A DNA stretch of 64,000 nucleotides, taken from the NCBI RefSeq assembly GCF_001640805.2, contig NC_066837.1:20515341-20579340 (forward strand), in the 5' to 3' direction. Shown here in pieces: positions 49,498 to 62,200 of the stretch. Each line of letters begins with the position of its first letter. Positions within the stretch are counted from its first letter, which is position 1. The DNA comes from Lates calcarifer. Lineage: Eukaryota; Chordata; Actinopteri; Centropomidae. The notes under the pieces were generated by a model. It saw only the letters and a program-made list of their open reading frames with translations, searched no databases and was not told where the DNA came from. The translations under genes were made by a program, and so were the position numbers.

Positions 49498-50100
49498 AGA
49501 ACACAACGTCTCTGAATAATTTAAGGTAACTGATATAACATGAAAATCCGCAGTTGTGTTTAGAGTATGGACTGAGAACTTGAGCTAACCTGACTGTTAG
49601 GTGGCATTCACGGGCTAACGTTAGCTAACTTTACTTTGCTGCGAGAGGTTCAGGTAGTGTGTGGCGGTGAGCAGGGCAACGTGTCCCAAGCTCTGCCAAT
49701 AAAACACTGCGTGGATGTTGATATGACGGTGTTAGCAGTGGTATTATTCATTGTCCGCTTGCCAGTGGTATAACGGATCCTCGCATAATACCGTAACCTT
49801 AGCTAAAGTCAGATCTTTGTTCAACTCCGAGTTAACGGTTATGTTAGCCCCAAGAGCTATTCGTAACGAACCAATACCAAAGAATAAAGGTAAATCGGCC
49901 TGATTTTGTCTGCTGAACTCATAACGTGCTCGTACTTGAAACTTGAATGTCAAAGACGTGATTTGTGTCTGACTGGTGGTAAATGGAACCTTACACCCAC
50001 AAACCTTTTTTGCTGCACAGAAGGATGTCTTTGTGTTGCAGCCACTGAATGACATGGGGACATGGGTACAGTCACATCAAAAATACACTAAATTGCTTTT
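49498..50100 (+). promoter_or_regulatory. CpG-containing region, candidate gne (or bidirectional) promoter
   Basis: This stretch has more CpG than its surroundings (for example cgtaacgaaccaatacc, ggataacgtgctcgtact-like segments) and includes gctaacgttagctaac at 49,613-49,628. A possible + strand donor AAG|gtaact lies at 49,525. The first gne coding exon is 6.2 kb downstream behind a clear acceptor, so an upstream non-coding exon must exist, and this is the best candidate location. Confidence 0.35.
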
Positions 50101-50689
50101 TGTCATAGCTAGCTAACTACCCAGATGCTAAATAATACATAACGTCTTTGATTTACGATTTATGTTACGACGTTAGGTTGTCATCGTTTGATTCAGTTTT
50201 ATTAAAACATTTAATTGGTGCGTCTTTAACCGCTTCGTTTGTGCCCCTAATTACTAGTACTCCGTATTACTGTATCCACAGCACGTAAGGATCGTAAGGA
50301 TGTGTTTTGCTAATCAGACAGTTACAATGTTTTGTTCCTTATGAAGAACGTTAGATGGCAGCATGTCATCTGGCACACCTTCATTTGTCTCTAACACTGT
50401 AGGCCACTATTTCAACCCATGCCCTCATAAGATAATAAAAACAGATATTAATTGTACAGGTCAGAAACAATATGTTGTGCTAGGAAGAGAAGAAGTAACT
50501 ATAACTACTCCAAACAAAGGGCTTTACATAAGACAAAAGGGCATTGAGAAAATATATAAAAGACACACAACATAAAAAGACGCATAGATAGAATTTTAAA
50601 ATTAGTAATATAGCATAAAAGATGAAAATAAGCCGTGACATTTCATTTATAGTGCAGTGCAAGTTATTAATACATAAACACAAGTTTAA

Positions 50690-50940
50690 GTTGATAAAAT
50701 TCTGTCTCAAACAGAAAAGTTTTAAGCCCTCTTTGAAAAGTACTAAAAGTTAAAGAACATATGTGGTGCATAAAGTTTTGATTCTGGGGACAGTAAGGAG
50801 ACCTGACCCAGACTGTCTGAGACTGTTCATAACAGAGCAGCAGACCAGAAACCCAGTGTAATGATCTGAGAACTGAACTGATGTGATCCACTTTCCTGGT
50901 CTTGGTGAGAACTCTGAGAGAAACCTTGACCTGCATGGAC
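50690..50940. repeat. Dispersed fish repeat fragment
   Basis: agcagcagaccagaaaccca, gtaatgatctgagaactgaa and tttcctggtcttggtgagaa followed by ctctgagag match a repeat block I know from many teleost genomes. The family is not certain. Confidence 0.45.
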
Positions 50941-51465
50941 AGCTTTAGAGTAGTTGAGTCTACTCAAGATAAACTCAAAGACTAGTTATATGTTGAGTGG
51001 GTTCTTCTTATGGTCTTTTAAGGCTGTTTGTAGAGCTTTGTACTTTAACCTTACATGTTGTTAAACAAGTAAGTCAATCCTGTATTTATTATAGTTAGTT
51101 TAAATTTTTTGATATCTTCTGCGCAGAAGCAGGTTGAGTGCACAGTTCATGGCCCATTGCTTTGTTTGCTCTTTTGCTTCATCAGAATGAATCTACATTG
51201 GTGCAGCACCAGAAGATCATCATTTGGTCTAGTCTGACGTGGTACTATCCTTTGTCCATTGTGAACCAGGATGTCACAACTATGTCAACACTGGGGATAG
51301 TTTACCCAGTCAGTCATTCCCTCATGTCAAATACAGGCTTCCTGAATGGGTGCTTATATTCACTTGATGTTATGTGTCTGTTATTACGTCTGTGCTATGG
51401 CAGAGTGTGTGTGGCAAGAATATCCTCTTGAGTGAGGCCTCTCCTCTGTGCCTCATTGTTAGGAT

Positions 51466-51540
51466 AAAGGCTGCAACTAATTATTATTTTTATTTTTGAT
51501 TAATCTGCCATGTTTTTTCCCAAGTGAATCAATAAACTGA
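51466..51540. repeat. Dispersed fish repeat fragment
   Basis: aaggctgcaactaattatta, then tttttgattaatctgcc, resembles a very common teleost repeat (ggctgcaactaacgattatt...cgattaatctg). Confidence 0.5.
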
Positions 51541-54500
51541 GTCTGTAATTGCAATTAATTGCAACTGTATTTCCAATCCCATGATTTAAATAAATTGCAA
51601 TGGCAGTTCAAATGCAGAGAGTGAATGCATTTACAACAGTAACAAAAAAAGGCACCCTTGAGAAAGCTGCATAGTAACAAGAATAGTCCAGGTGCCTCCA
51701 GCTTTTCCTCAGAGTGACTGTAAACATTTTGCTCTTAGGGCTTCTCTTCTGACTGCCTCACAAAGCAAGAAGAATTTCCCTTCAGACATGGACAGAGTCT
51801 TCATTCTATTAAGGCCTTCTAGGCGGGATTTTTGTGACCTGCATTACTATCAATGTCAGTTTTTTGACTTGTTCTTTTATTTAATTTCTCTGAAATGAAA
51901 TAATTTGGTGAGGAACTGAGGCAAAGTTACCTTGAACTCTTTAGGTAAATTGAGACAAGCAGAAGCCTGCAGGTCCTTGAACCTCCTAAATCAACAGAGA
52001 AGCCTAGTTAAAGTCAGTTAATGAACACTGCTGTGGATTCAGATTCAGAAGATGCAGTAGGCTGTGTTGTTTTTTATGACTTGTTTTCATTTGACTACTG
52101 GGCCCAACTTTATCTGATCAAGGTAGGAAATTTAGGGTTGCTGGGGATCAAGGGTGTTCTGACAAATGAAATGAAAGTATGTAGACAGTATGGTCTGTTA
52201 GTAGAAGACCGGAGTTCAGCTGTGACTCTTATCTTTGTGGGAGTCTGGTGGGAGTGTCCCAGTATGGACAGAGACAGATTGTTAATTACTTTTAATATTG
52301 GCATAGCATGATCGACGTGTCACTCTGAACAATGGTGCTTGTCTGTAAAACAAAAAATTGTATTCAGACCCAATTTGTGGATAGTGAAATGATCTTTCAT
52401 AATGTGTGTTGTTGGAACAATTGGTGCAGTCTGCCACATCTGCTGAGCTAACTTATATGATGAGCTAACTGTGTTTAAGCTGTGTTCAGACTGACTTTAG
52501 CCCTGCATGAAAAAATGCAGCCCTCTCACTCATTTGAATGTGGCCATCCTGCCTACACAGTCAGGGTGCCAACGCAGAGGATACTGGCAAAAAACAAACA
52601 AATAAACAAAAAAACAAGAACAAAGCAAAGGGATTTCTGTTTAAAAAAAAAAAAACCTGAATTGTTTTTTAGTGAACATTCTGTTTAGTGAAAACCAACC
52701 AAACAGTCAAACAGAGATATTTGTTGTTTAGCCATGTAGCTAACATTACCTGGCTAATATTAGCTTAATTCACTGGTGACTGAAATGTTATATAATGTTC
52801 ACAACACACAACAGCATCATAACGTAACAACATTTAGATAAACGTCAACGTTAGTATAACTACACTAACACTACGTTACATACTGTGGAAATTCAGTACA
52901 ATCAACTTATTTTGAGTGTTTTTTTAATTGTAATGGGCAATAAAATTGTATATCGTCCTATCCCTAGTTGCCATAGAAACCTAAAATATTGCATATTATT
53001 TATCACAGTCCTTTTCATATTATTTAATTCTAACCTTGCCGATGTCCAGTTATTTTATGATCCTGTAACTTAAAATGCTTCCCTCACATAGATGTGAAAC
53101 AATCTCCTGTAACTTTGAGGTTCCCATCTCTTCTAAAATTGAATTTTGATGGGGTAGAGACAGAGGCAAAACCTTTCAAGCTGAGGATCACAACTGAGAA
53201 TTATCCTAATTATTTTCTGAATCTCAGCAGATTTCATCTGAAGCATGCTATTTCTGACATTAATCATTTCAGATTTAGAAGTAGTCATATGTGATATATG
53301 GAGGCTGGATAGTGTCTTGGTACTGCTGAGACTCTCCCTTGCTGCATGGCCAGCAGGATGCCACATCATCTTTCTTTCACCCATTCAGCCAACCACAGGC
53401 TTTAAACCAGAATGGCCCAACCCAATCTCTCACGGCTCCTCCCTCATTATATGTCTGTATTACCACTGATTCTTTGTGTACAACCCATGTAGTCAGATGC
53501 CTTTTTTTCTCTTCTTCCTCTGTCATATTTTTATCTCTTTTTTCATTTTCTTTTCTTGTCACTTTCTGTCATTAGCTCTCTTTCATTCTGTATGTTCGGT
53601 ATCTTCCTCTATTGCCGTGTCATCCCTGCCTTTGCATTTTGCGAATCTCCCCCCATACCATAACACGGTCTGCTAAAGCTGTCTTGTGATGCTTGAGTGG
53701 AAGTCACGGTGTGCTGAGTGAAATTCAGAGTAAATCACAGGCTTTAGTCCAGAAGGTGGGGGCGTGTGTGTGTGTGTGTCACATGAACATAATAGAGAGG
53801 CTCAACAGCAAACAATGAGTCTTAATGTTGCTTTGATTATGTCATGTGGTGATGCTACATCTTTAAAGGCTGGTAGCCTATGCTCATGATGAACAGCATT
53901 TGAACATATGCTTTTCTTTTTCATGCTTAAAAAGAGGCTGTCCACATACTGTCCTGACCTCCCTGTATCTCATTTGTGAGTGAGTATGACTGATTACTAA
54001 GGGGACACTAAGGAGGATGATTAACAGCATTAACATTCAACAAAAACTATTAACAAATGTAATGATCTAACAGAACTAAAACTAAACAGCAGCACTTCCT
54101 CTGGGTATTAAGATGATGTAGAAGCAGAGGGAAGAAGTTAAAGTCCAACTGAAATCACATTGACATCTGTTTACAGTCAGAAACAGGATCAGAGATTTTA
54201 AATTATTCAACAAGATATATTATTATATTCAAAATGTTTCTACAGAAGACAAAAAAGTCTTTGGAGATAGATTATATTGTAGATATAAACTTCAGCTTTG
54301 GTAACAAAAAAGAAAAAAAAAAGCTGAACCCACAAGCTTTTACTTCATGTAATTAGTTTTGCTTTATTTTATTTACATGAAATCTCAGTGGTGTGATGAT
54401 AATAAACCTGCGGTGTGCAACTAGAAATTTTACTGTGACAGGAGACCTACATGTTAAGTTGCCATCTCATTTATGTAACAAGGTGCATGTCTGAAAGGGG

Positions 54501-54824
54501 ATTATGTAAAATGTATTTAAATGCTGACTTGATGTCATCTTTAACTTTGGCACGCGAGCTGGGTGTATGAACACTGACCAAACCCCAATTCGAGCCACTT
54601 GAGACTAGATTTCCCCTGCCTACAGTGACTAAAACAAGCAAAAAATTACAACTGAGAATGGAAAAAAAAATTGCATACGATCATTTCCCTTTCAGTAGTC
54701 TCTTCGTGTTACCTAAATGGCATCTGGGTGATCTGGTTAAACCTGTTCATGAGAATCAAAAGGTAGGCCAAGGTTAGCGACTTGACATGCAATTGTGGCA
54801 TGAAGAGGTGGCATTGTAATTAGA

Positions 54825-54885
54825 GATAGACTGGTATGGATTTTTCAGGGCCGATACTGATAGCGATTATTATTATTATTATTAG
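54825..54885 (+). repeat. Repeat end, copy 1 of a direct pair
   Basis: gatagactggtatggatttt followed by tcagggccgatactgatagc and gattattat, nearly identical to the copy 385 bp downstream. Confidence 0.8.
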
Positions 54886-55181
54886 CAGTAGTAAAATTTT
54901 GAATAATACAAACTCTAACACTTAACTTCATTTAAATGCCTTTAAGCATATGTTTATTAAACAGCTTTTCAGATTTGCAACATGTTAAAGGTTTTTTATT
55001 ATCTTAGACAATAGACATCTTTGTTTTAAAATTCTAACAAAAAGTGCAGGGAGCTCCCAGGCTCAGCAGCATGTCTTATAAAGTTTGATGAAAACTTAAA
55101 CAAATAAATAGCTCCCTAAAGTTTTCTACAGTAAATAAAGAAACATATATCTGCTCTCCGGAGCTTCTCCACCCAGCAAAC

Positions 55182-55270
55182 TTTTTTTTTTTTTTTTTTT
55201 TTTTTTATTGTGATAGACCGATATGGTTTTTTCAGGGCCGATACTGATACCGATTATTATATTAGTAGTC
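55182..55270 (+). repeat. Poly(T) and repeat end, copy 2 of a direct pair
   Basis: A 25-base T run is followed by gatagaccgatatggttttt, tcagggccgatactgatacc and gattattat. It matches the copy at 54.83 kb with few changes. Confidence 0.8.
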
Positions 55271-56244
55271 AAGGAGGTCAATGCTGGAGACAGTGTAGTG
55301 ACTGCAGACAGAGAGGCACCGCTGCATCAGAACCAAAATAACTGCGTGTGATCTTTTTACGCTACATTAGAAGCAGACTATGAATGTTTCATCAGGTGAG
55401 TGCAGTTGTCATAATGCATTCACAGCAGCAAATGGCAGCAGGTATTTCTCAGTTGAGGATTCTCTTGAATGAAGGGAGCGGTTACTGAAAAATTCAGCAT
55501 CACCAACACACCTATTGACGATATATAAGTGACATATGTTAATATTTGGCGTTCAGCTGTTAAAGCTAAATCGTTGTTTAGTGGGACTCCTGAATAGAGC
55601 GTAGTCATCGTCAAAGGTACTAGTGCTTTTCCTAGTATGTCAAGCCATAATGAATAAAGTTAAAATAATGAAGATGTAGTTTTGTGTCGCGTGTTATCAG
55701 CTAAAATAGTAATCATACTATTTAAACCCTCAGGAAACTCTAGTATCATAGCACTTGTGTATCATGGGAAGGATAATGAAGGGACAGAGACATCAGTTAA
55801 AATTAAAAAGACCAACACAAACAGGTTGTAAAGATATTCAGGCTAAGGAGGAAATTCACCTACGAGTGACGTGCTCTGTCATAAGCATAAAGAAAGGCTT
55901 TTGTATGCTTTTTGCATAGTGTACAAAACCCAGTTTTCCCTGCCCAACCAGTTTTCTTCTATCGTGACCCGAGCATGCCAAGTGCAGGTTTTGTCATGTC
56001 AGGCAAAGCACTGTCCCACAGCATGTTTCTAACCTCTGGAAAAATGTGATGGCATGTGTTCTTCATCTGAAAAACAACAAATTTTTTGCGTAGTTTTGTG
56101 TGTTTTCATGCTTCAGTATCTGAATATGTGGAGAGCCCAAGTGAGTATGACCTGTGGTTGGGTTTTCGTAAAAAATAATAGATAATATTACGATTTACAG
56201 TCTCTTTACTGGATCTCAGTTTCTCTACTGTCTTTGTTTTCTAG

Positions 56245-56298
56245 GAAGAAAGGCTCAGAGAAAGGATGGAGAGAGAAAAGGTCACAGAGCAGAATCAG
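56245..56298 (+). CDS. gne: gne first coding exon
   Basis: The acceptor is gttttctag and the donor CAG|gtatgt. It reads EERLRER then [11 protein letters not shown]; the Met at 56,266 aligns with the start of the 722-aa human form. The seven upstream in-frame codons allow a longer N-terminus if an upstream exon supplies a start. Confidence 0.8.
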
Positions 56299-59200
56299 GT
56301 ATGTTTTTGTGTCTTTGTCTCCACAATTTTTCCAATTTTTAGTTGTTAAGAAGCATCAATATATTTCTGAAGCCTTGTTCTGTAGTTAAAGTACAGGGAT
56401 GTGTGAAGATGTTTATATTCCTGTAAACCTCAGAAAGGGCTGCACGACTCTGGAAAAAATAAGAATCATGATTTTCTTGCCTAGAATTGAGATCATGATT
56501 CCTCTCACAATTTTTTAAATATGTTTTTAGACTCCAGATACATGAAGAAATAGTGGCTAATAGACACATCAAATCAACAAAAATGAATGCTGTTTAACTA
56601 ATGTATGAGTGCACTGAATAAAAAATCATTAGTCTTGTTCTTGCTTTTGTCCTAACTCATTAGGTACACTACTCTCACGGGTTATTCTGTCTGCTGCTGA
56701 ATAGAAGAAGCTCCAGCAGTGTCCATGACAGAATTGTTCTAACATGACATCGATAAATGACCGAGATTGCATTTATACATGCCTACCTCCAGTGTTTATC
56801 CTTTTAGTGTAAGAGGAAGTTGAGAGTGTGTGTGGCAACATGCAACAGAGCGGACTACTCCAAGCTGGCCCCCATCATGTTTGGGATCAAATCGCACCCA
56901 GATGAGTTTGAACTGGAAGTCGTGGTGCTTGGTTCACATCTCATTGATGACTATGGGTAAGAACCACTTACACAACAGGATCCTTTGAAAACACTTACGG
57001 TAGACATCCTAAAACAGTACAGTTGTACATAAGTCCAACAGTTAGTTGTCCACTTGTTTTTACATCTGGATTTATTATTGTTTTTCCTTTAACTTGTCGT
57101 GTTTTTTTTTCCTACTACTCACTCTGCAGGAACACTTTCCGTATGATTGAGCAGGATGACTTTGACATCGGCTCCAAGCTCCACACCATTGTGAGAGGGG
57201 AGGATGAGGCAGCCATGGTGGAGAGTGTTGGGCTGGCGCTGGTGAAACTCCCTGACGTCCTACAGAGGCTGTGCCCTGACCTCCTGATCGTCCACGGTGA
57301 CCGGTTTGATGCTCTCGCTCTGGCAACCGCTGCAGCGCTGATGAACATTAGAATACTTCACTTGGAGGGGGGCGAGGTGAGGAGGCTTATCTATTGATCA
57401 CCATCTGCTTTATAACAGAAAAGGTCTGTTGCTATCATTTTACTTTATTTATATCACACAATACACTGTTGCATAAATGCACAAAATATCATTGAAGATC
57501 CATTTACACTCATTCTGTGGCACCACCATCCAATTTTGGAACTGAAATCGGGGATATTAATTTTGATATCAATATTCTGCATTAATATCCACACCATAAA
57601 TTTTCATCAGTCTGATATCTGATTTCTTGATAGAGAGATCCAGCTCACCATTGCAAAGAAACACAAAACTGCTGGGTCCACCACTCTATTTACAATTTAT
57701 TGATTACTAAAGTGAATATAGATATAGAGTGAAAACATGTGAAATAAAATTAAAACAGAAATGTAAGGATGATCAAACTAGCATGGTGAACTAACAGCAA
57801 GTAAAATGAGCAGAGTGATCTAATGGCAGAAAAATAGTTCTAGTCTATAACTATAATCTATTTGTACTGAATTTTGAGATGTCTATCGATGGTGAAATTA
57901 AAGTTTACTAATTTTATCATCAGCACGTGTTTAGCAGAATGTTAAGACCGGCCTACTGTGAGTTGTGGCAGCTGCAGACTTGGCTGGAATCCAGGCAGCT
58001 GAGGTTGCAGGTGGTAACCATGGAAATGCAGGATCCAGGTGGATTCTCCCTAGAGGCCGTGTCTCTGGTTAACATGGTGATGGATTCTGCCGGTGTCTCA
58101 ATGGTTCACCTTTAGTTGAGTTTACTCACAGACTTTCTGTCTCAGCAAACTTAGTTTCTTGCAGGTTTCTCTGCAGGCAGTTGTGTAATCTGCAGGCCTT
58201 TCTTGCAGGTTGAGGAAAAATAAGCTCTCACGTAGCCTACTTAACGTTTTCTGGATAACTTTAGAGGAGGCTGGTGTCAGCCAGACGACTCTAAAAGTGT
58301 CAAAAATCTTCAGAATAAAAACACAGGATTAGTATTCAGATACTTTTGTTCCTTTGGCTTAACTTGACGTTGGTTGGCTTAAGAAATAGAGAAACTCACT
58401 TGCGCTTATAGACAATAGGGGTGCAACGGTACAGGTAGCCCACGGTACGGTCCGTACCTCGGTTTTTGGGCCACGGGTTCGGTTCAGTTTCGGTACATGC
58501 TTTGTGTGTAAAGAGAACTGTTTTTTTTTCTCCCAAAATTATATCTTTATTTTGCTTGTCAGCAAATCTCACAGTAAACAAATTCCAGTATCACTCGTGT
58601 ACTGAATAATAGAACACTTTCCTTTCAAGTTAACTGCTAAACACAACACTTTCATATGGTAAACTGCCTCTTATTCCTTGACTACTTGTATACACTATAC
58701 AGTAGTATAAAATATGTATGAAAATTTAAAACATACAAAAATGTAAACCAAAAACACTTTCAAATGTTAAAGTGCCTCTTAGCCTTGACTACTGGTATAC
58801 ACTATACAATAATATAAAAACAGGGGTAAATAATTTCAAAAGAAAAAGTGCACTTTATCCTTGACAAATTGTTGCCATATACAGTCTGGGGGAAACATAA
58901 ATTCAGAAATAGCTAGTGCTTTGCCTATTTTAAACGAACATAAGAATACTTCAGTATAGGCTACATTCCGGATGTAAAATGCAATATCAATTAGCCAATA
59001 TGGGCATGAGCTATTTATTCCTCTGCTATTATGAGATTTTTCTGTAAGTAGATAAGCCTGTCAACACTGTCTGCAGCAAAGCTCTTCATCTGCCAATCCA
59101 ACACAATTAAGGTGATTAACTGATAAAACTGCAAAAGAATAAATAGTTTTTAGCATTAGTAATAAATGAGTGAAGAAGAATAATCATTACTTGGTGTAGG

Positions 59201-62200
59201 GAAAGAAAAACAAAGACTGTGGTTAGGTCTATGGATCAGAGAGAGTCCAATCTGCATAGTTCTTTTTCAGGTTACTTTCTTGATAAAGAAACAGTTGAAT
59301 CTTTAATGCAGAGACAAAGTTTGTTGCACAGAATGAAAATTTGGAAAGTGTTTATTCATAAGTTCCATATGAACTGTGGTACACTAGAATAATCTCTTCT
59401 GAGCTGGCCATTTGACCTTTGACCCTGGCTTGGGAGGAAGGTTTGGGTTGGGGAGTTGGGGAGGCTGAAGAGAGGAAGGGGGTTCATGTCATAATTCTCA
59501 GTGACCATACTTTTACCTGAGAGCAGTTCTAGGAACACATTCATGTCTTTTTCTATGAATTGTGTGATAGATTGATAATAGGTCAGGCTGATGCCGGATG
59601 TCACTACAACACCTGTGTGAGTGTATCTATACTGTTATACTTTTTACAGTATATGCTGGATTTTTTGCTTCTTTCAAACGGTGTTTGATCCAGTGCACTT
59701 GTCCATAACACTTTTTGATTTGCAGGACCTTTGTAGTAATTGTTACCACATGACAAATAACTTACAATATCTCTTTTCATCCTTGCTTCTTCTCCCAGGT
59801 GAGTGGTACGATTGATGACTCAATCCGCCACGCCATAAGTAAACTGGCCCATTACCACGCTTGCTGCACACGCAGGGCAGAGAAGTACCTCATTGCCATG
59901 TGTGAGGACCACTCTCGCATCTTACTGGCTGGCTGCCCTTCATACGACAAGCTGCTGTCAACTCATCACAGAGAGGACTACATGGATATTATCAAGAGCT
60001 GGCTAGGTATGCAGGGACACAGTCACTGGGCAGAAATGTAGCCTGAGACCTCAGTGTATGTTTGTATATGATGTGTGGTGTGTTTGTTTGTGTTGCAGGT
60101 GACAAGGTGCAGGAGCATGACTACATTGTGGCTTTGCAGCACCCGGTCACCACAGACATCCAGCACTCCATTAAGATCTATGGATTGATGCTGGATGCCT
60201 TAATCTGCTTTAACAAGAAGACCCTCATTCTCTTCCCTAACATTGATGCTGGTTAGCTTCACCTTCTGGTGTCTTCCCCTACTTGTTTTTGCACATTTTG
60301 TTTTCTTCTATATGTAAGGGTTTTTTTTTTCTTTGTCAAATTAGAATGAGGATCATTGGGGTTGTTTTCTCACGTTATCAGGTAGCAAGGAGATGGTGCG
60401 CGCGATGCGGAAGAAGGGCATCGAGCAGCACCCCAACTTCCGAGCAGTGAAGCACATTCCCTTTGAGCAGTTCATCCAGCTGGTCTGCCACGCCGGCTGT
60501 ATGATCGGAAACAGCAGCTGTGGGGTGCGAGAGGCCGGGGCTTTCGGCACCCCTGTCATTAACCTGGGAACAAGGCAAACTGGCAGAGAGACAGGTGAGA
60601 ATGACAAAAAAGATTACATAAACAAGATTACTGTTATTCTGCTTCCTCTGGCATGGTTTCATGATTTCATCATCTCACCCAAGTTGTTGTTTTGATCAAA
60701 ACAATTCTGAATATCAGAAGACTGTGGCAGCTGGAGGTCAAAAATGCACCTCAGGGATCAAGATCAGTTTCCTCATGCTAGCAAATCAAAGCAAACATTA
60801 TTCTGTTAGATTAAGTCTGATGATCTACAATTGTTTATCTTTGTTGTATCTGCCAGGTGAAAATGTTCTACATGTCAGAGATGCCGATACATACAATAAG
60901 ATCTACCACGCTCTGGAGCTGCAGTTTGGAAAGAGATACCCCTGGTATGACCAATGTCCTGCTTATCTGTCTCACTTTGTCTTTGTCTGGGTCCTTTGTC
61001 CTCCAGGTTTTTTCTGGTGTTGTTCAGTGGGTTAATTAAGGTGGGGAAGCACAGGTGTGCATCTTTGTTCTGTCACAACGTAGTTGTTGTCCCTGCTTTG
61101 GTTTTTATTTTTTTTGCAATACCGATTAGAAAGAGGCTTTATTATTTCTGTCTGGGTCACGGTTTTCACAGCTCAGTCTGTGGAAGTTATGGTTTAGCTT
61201 ACATAAATCGTTATTAACAGATCCTAAAACTTGATTTTGTTTTTACGTTCTTTTTGTTTGTTTGTTTTTTAAAACGTAGATGAATGTTCATTTCTGTTTC
61301 CCATCAGCTCTAAGATTTATGGTGATGGGAACGCAGTGCCTCGTATTCTCAAGTTTCTGCGTACAATTAACCTGGACGAGCCCCTCCAGAAGACCTTCTG
61401 TTTCCCCCCGGTGAAAGACTCCATCTCCCAGGACATAGATCACATCCTGGAGACGCAGAGTGCTCTGTCTGTTGACCTGGGGGGGACCAACCTCAGAGTG
61501 GCTATCGTTTGCATGATGGTAGGCTACATAGACTCTTACCTGGACAGACACATCAGTGTATTAGTTTAGAGTATAGAGTTTTTATTGTGAAGCTATTAGT
61601 TTCACTTTGTTATTAGTCATTTTCATTTGATCAGTGTACAGATATTGTATCTTCACTGTGTTCAGAACTGCTTTCCAATTACAAATAACTATGGTGATAC
61701 ATTACTTTGTCTTTTTATTTTCCGTATTGGTATGTCACATTCGCCCCCTCCCTCTCTGTCCAGGGTAAGATAGTAAAGAAGTATACTCAGCCCAATCCAA
61801 AGACCTTTGAGGCCAGGATGCAGCTCATATTAAAGATGTGCTCTGAGGCCATGCTGGATGCTGTCCGCCTCAACTGCAGAATACTTGGTGTCGGTATGTA
61901 ATGAAAAACCACTATGATGCCAACATACACGTTATAAAACTGTCATCTCATAACTCTGTCATCCACATCTCAGGAGTGTCCACAGGTGGGCGTGTAAATG
62001 CACAAGAAGGTGTGGTCCTACACTCAACACAGTTAATCCAGGAATGGTCATCAGTGGACCTGAGAACGCCCATCTCTGATGCCCTGCACCTACCCGTCTG
62101 GGTCGACAACGACGGCAACTGCGCTGCATTAGCTGAGAGGAAGTTTGGTCATGGCAGAGGAGTGGAGAACTTTGTGACAGTCATCACAGGAACAGGTGGG

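Larger units (their letters stand above)
50101..56244. other. Probable gne 5' intron or intergenic DNA
   Basis: No exon is supported. It carries fragments of dispersed fish repeats (about 50.7-50.9, 51.5, 54.8 and 55.2 kb), poly(T) at 55,182-55,206 and otherwise unremarkable AT-rich sequence. Confidence 0.55.
57377..59798 (+). other. gne intron with transposon-derived sequence
   Basis: The 2.4 kb intron contains the element end at 58,417 and a tandem duplication at 58,645-58,820. No exon was found. Confidence 0.7.

Noticed and set aside
49744..50055. 103-codon - strand open frame in the CpG-containing region
   Set aside because: Not low complexity, but no known motif and no strong splice sites; kept only as part of the promoter-like region.
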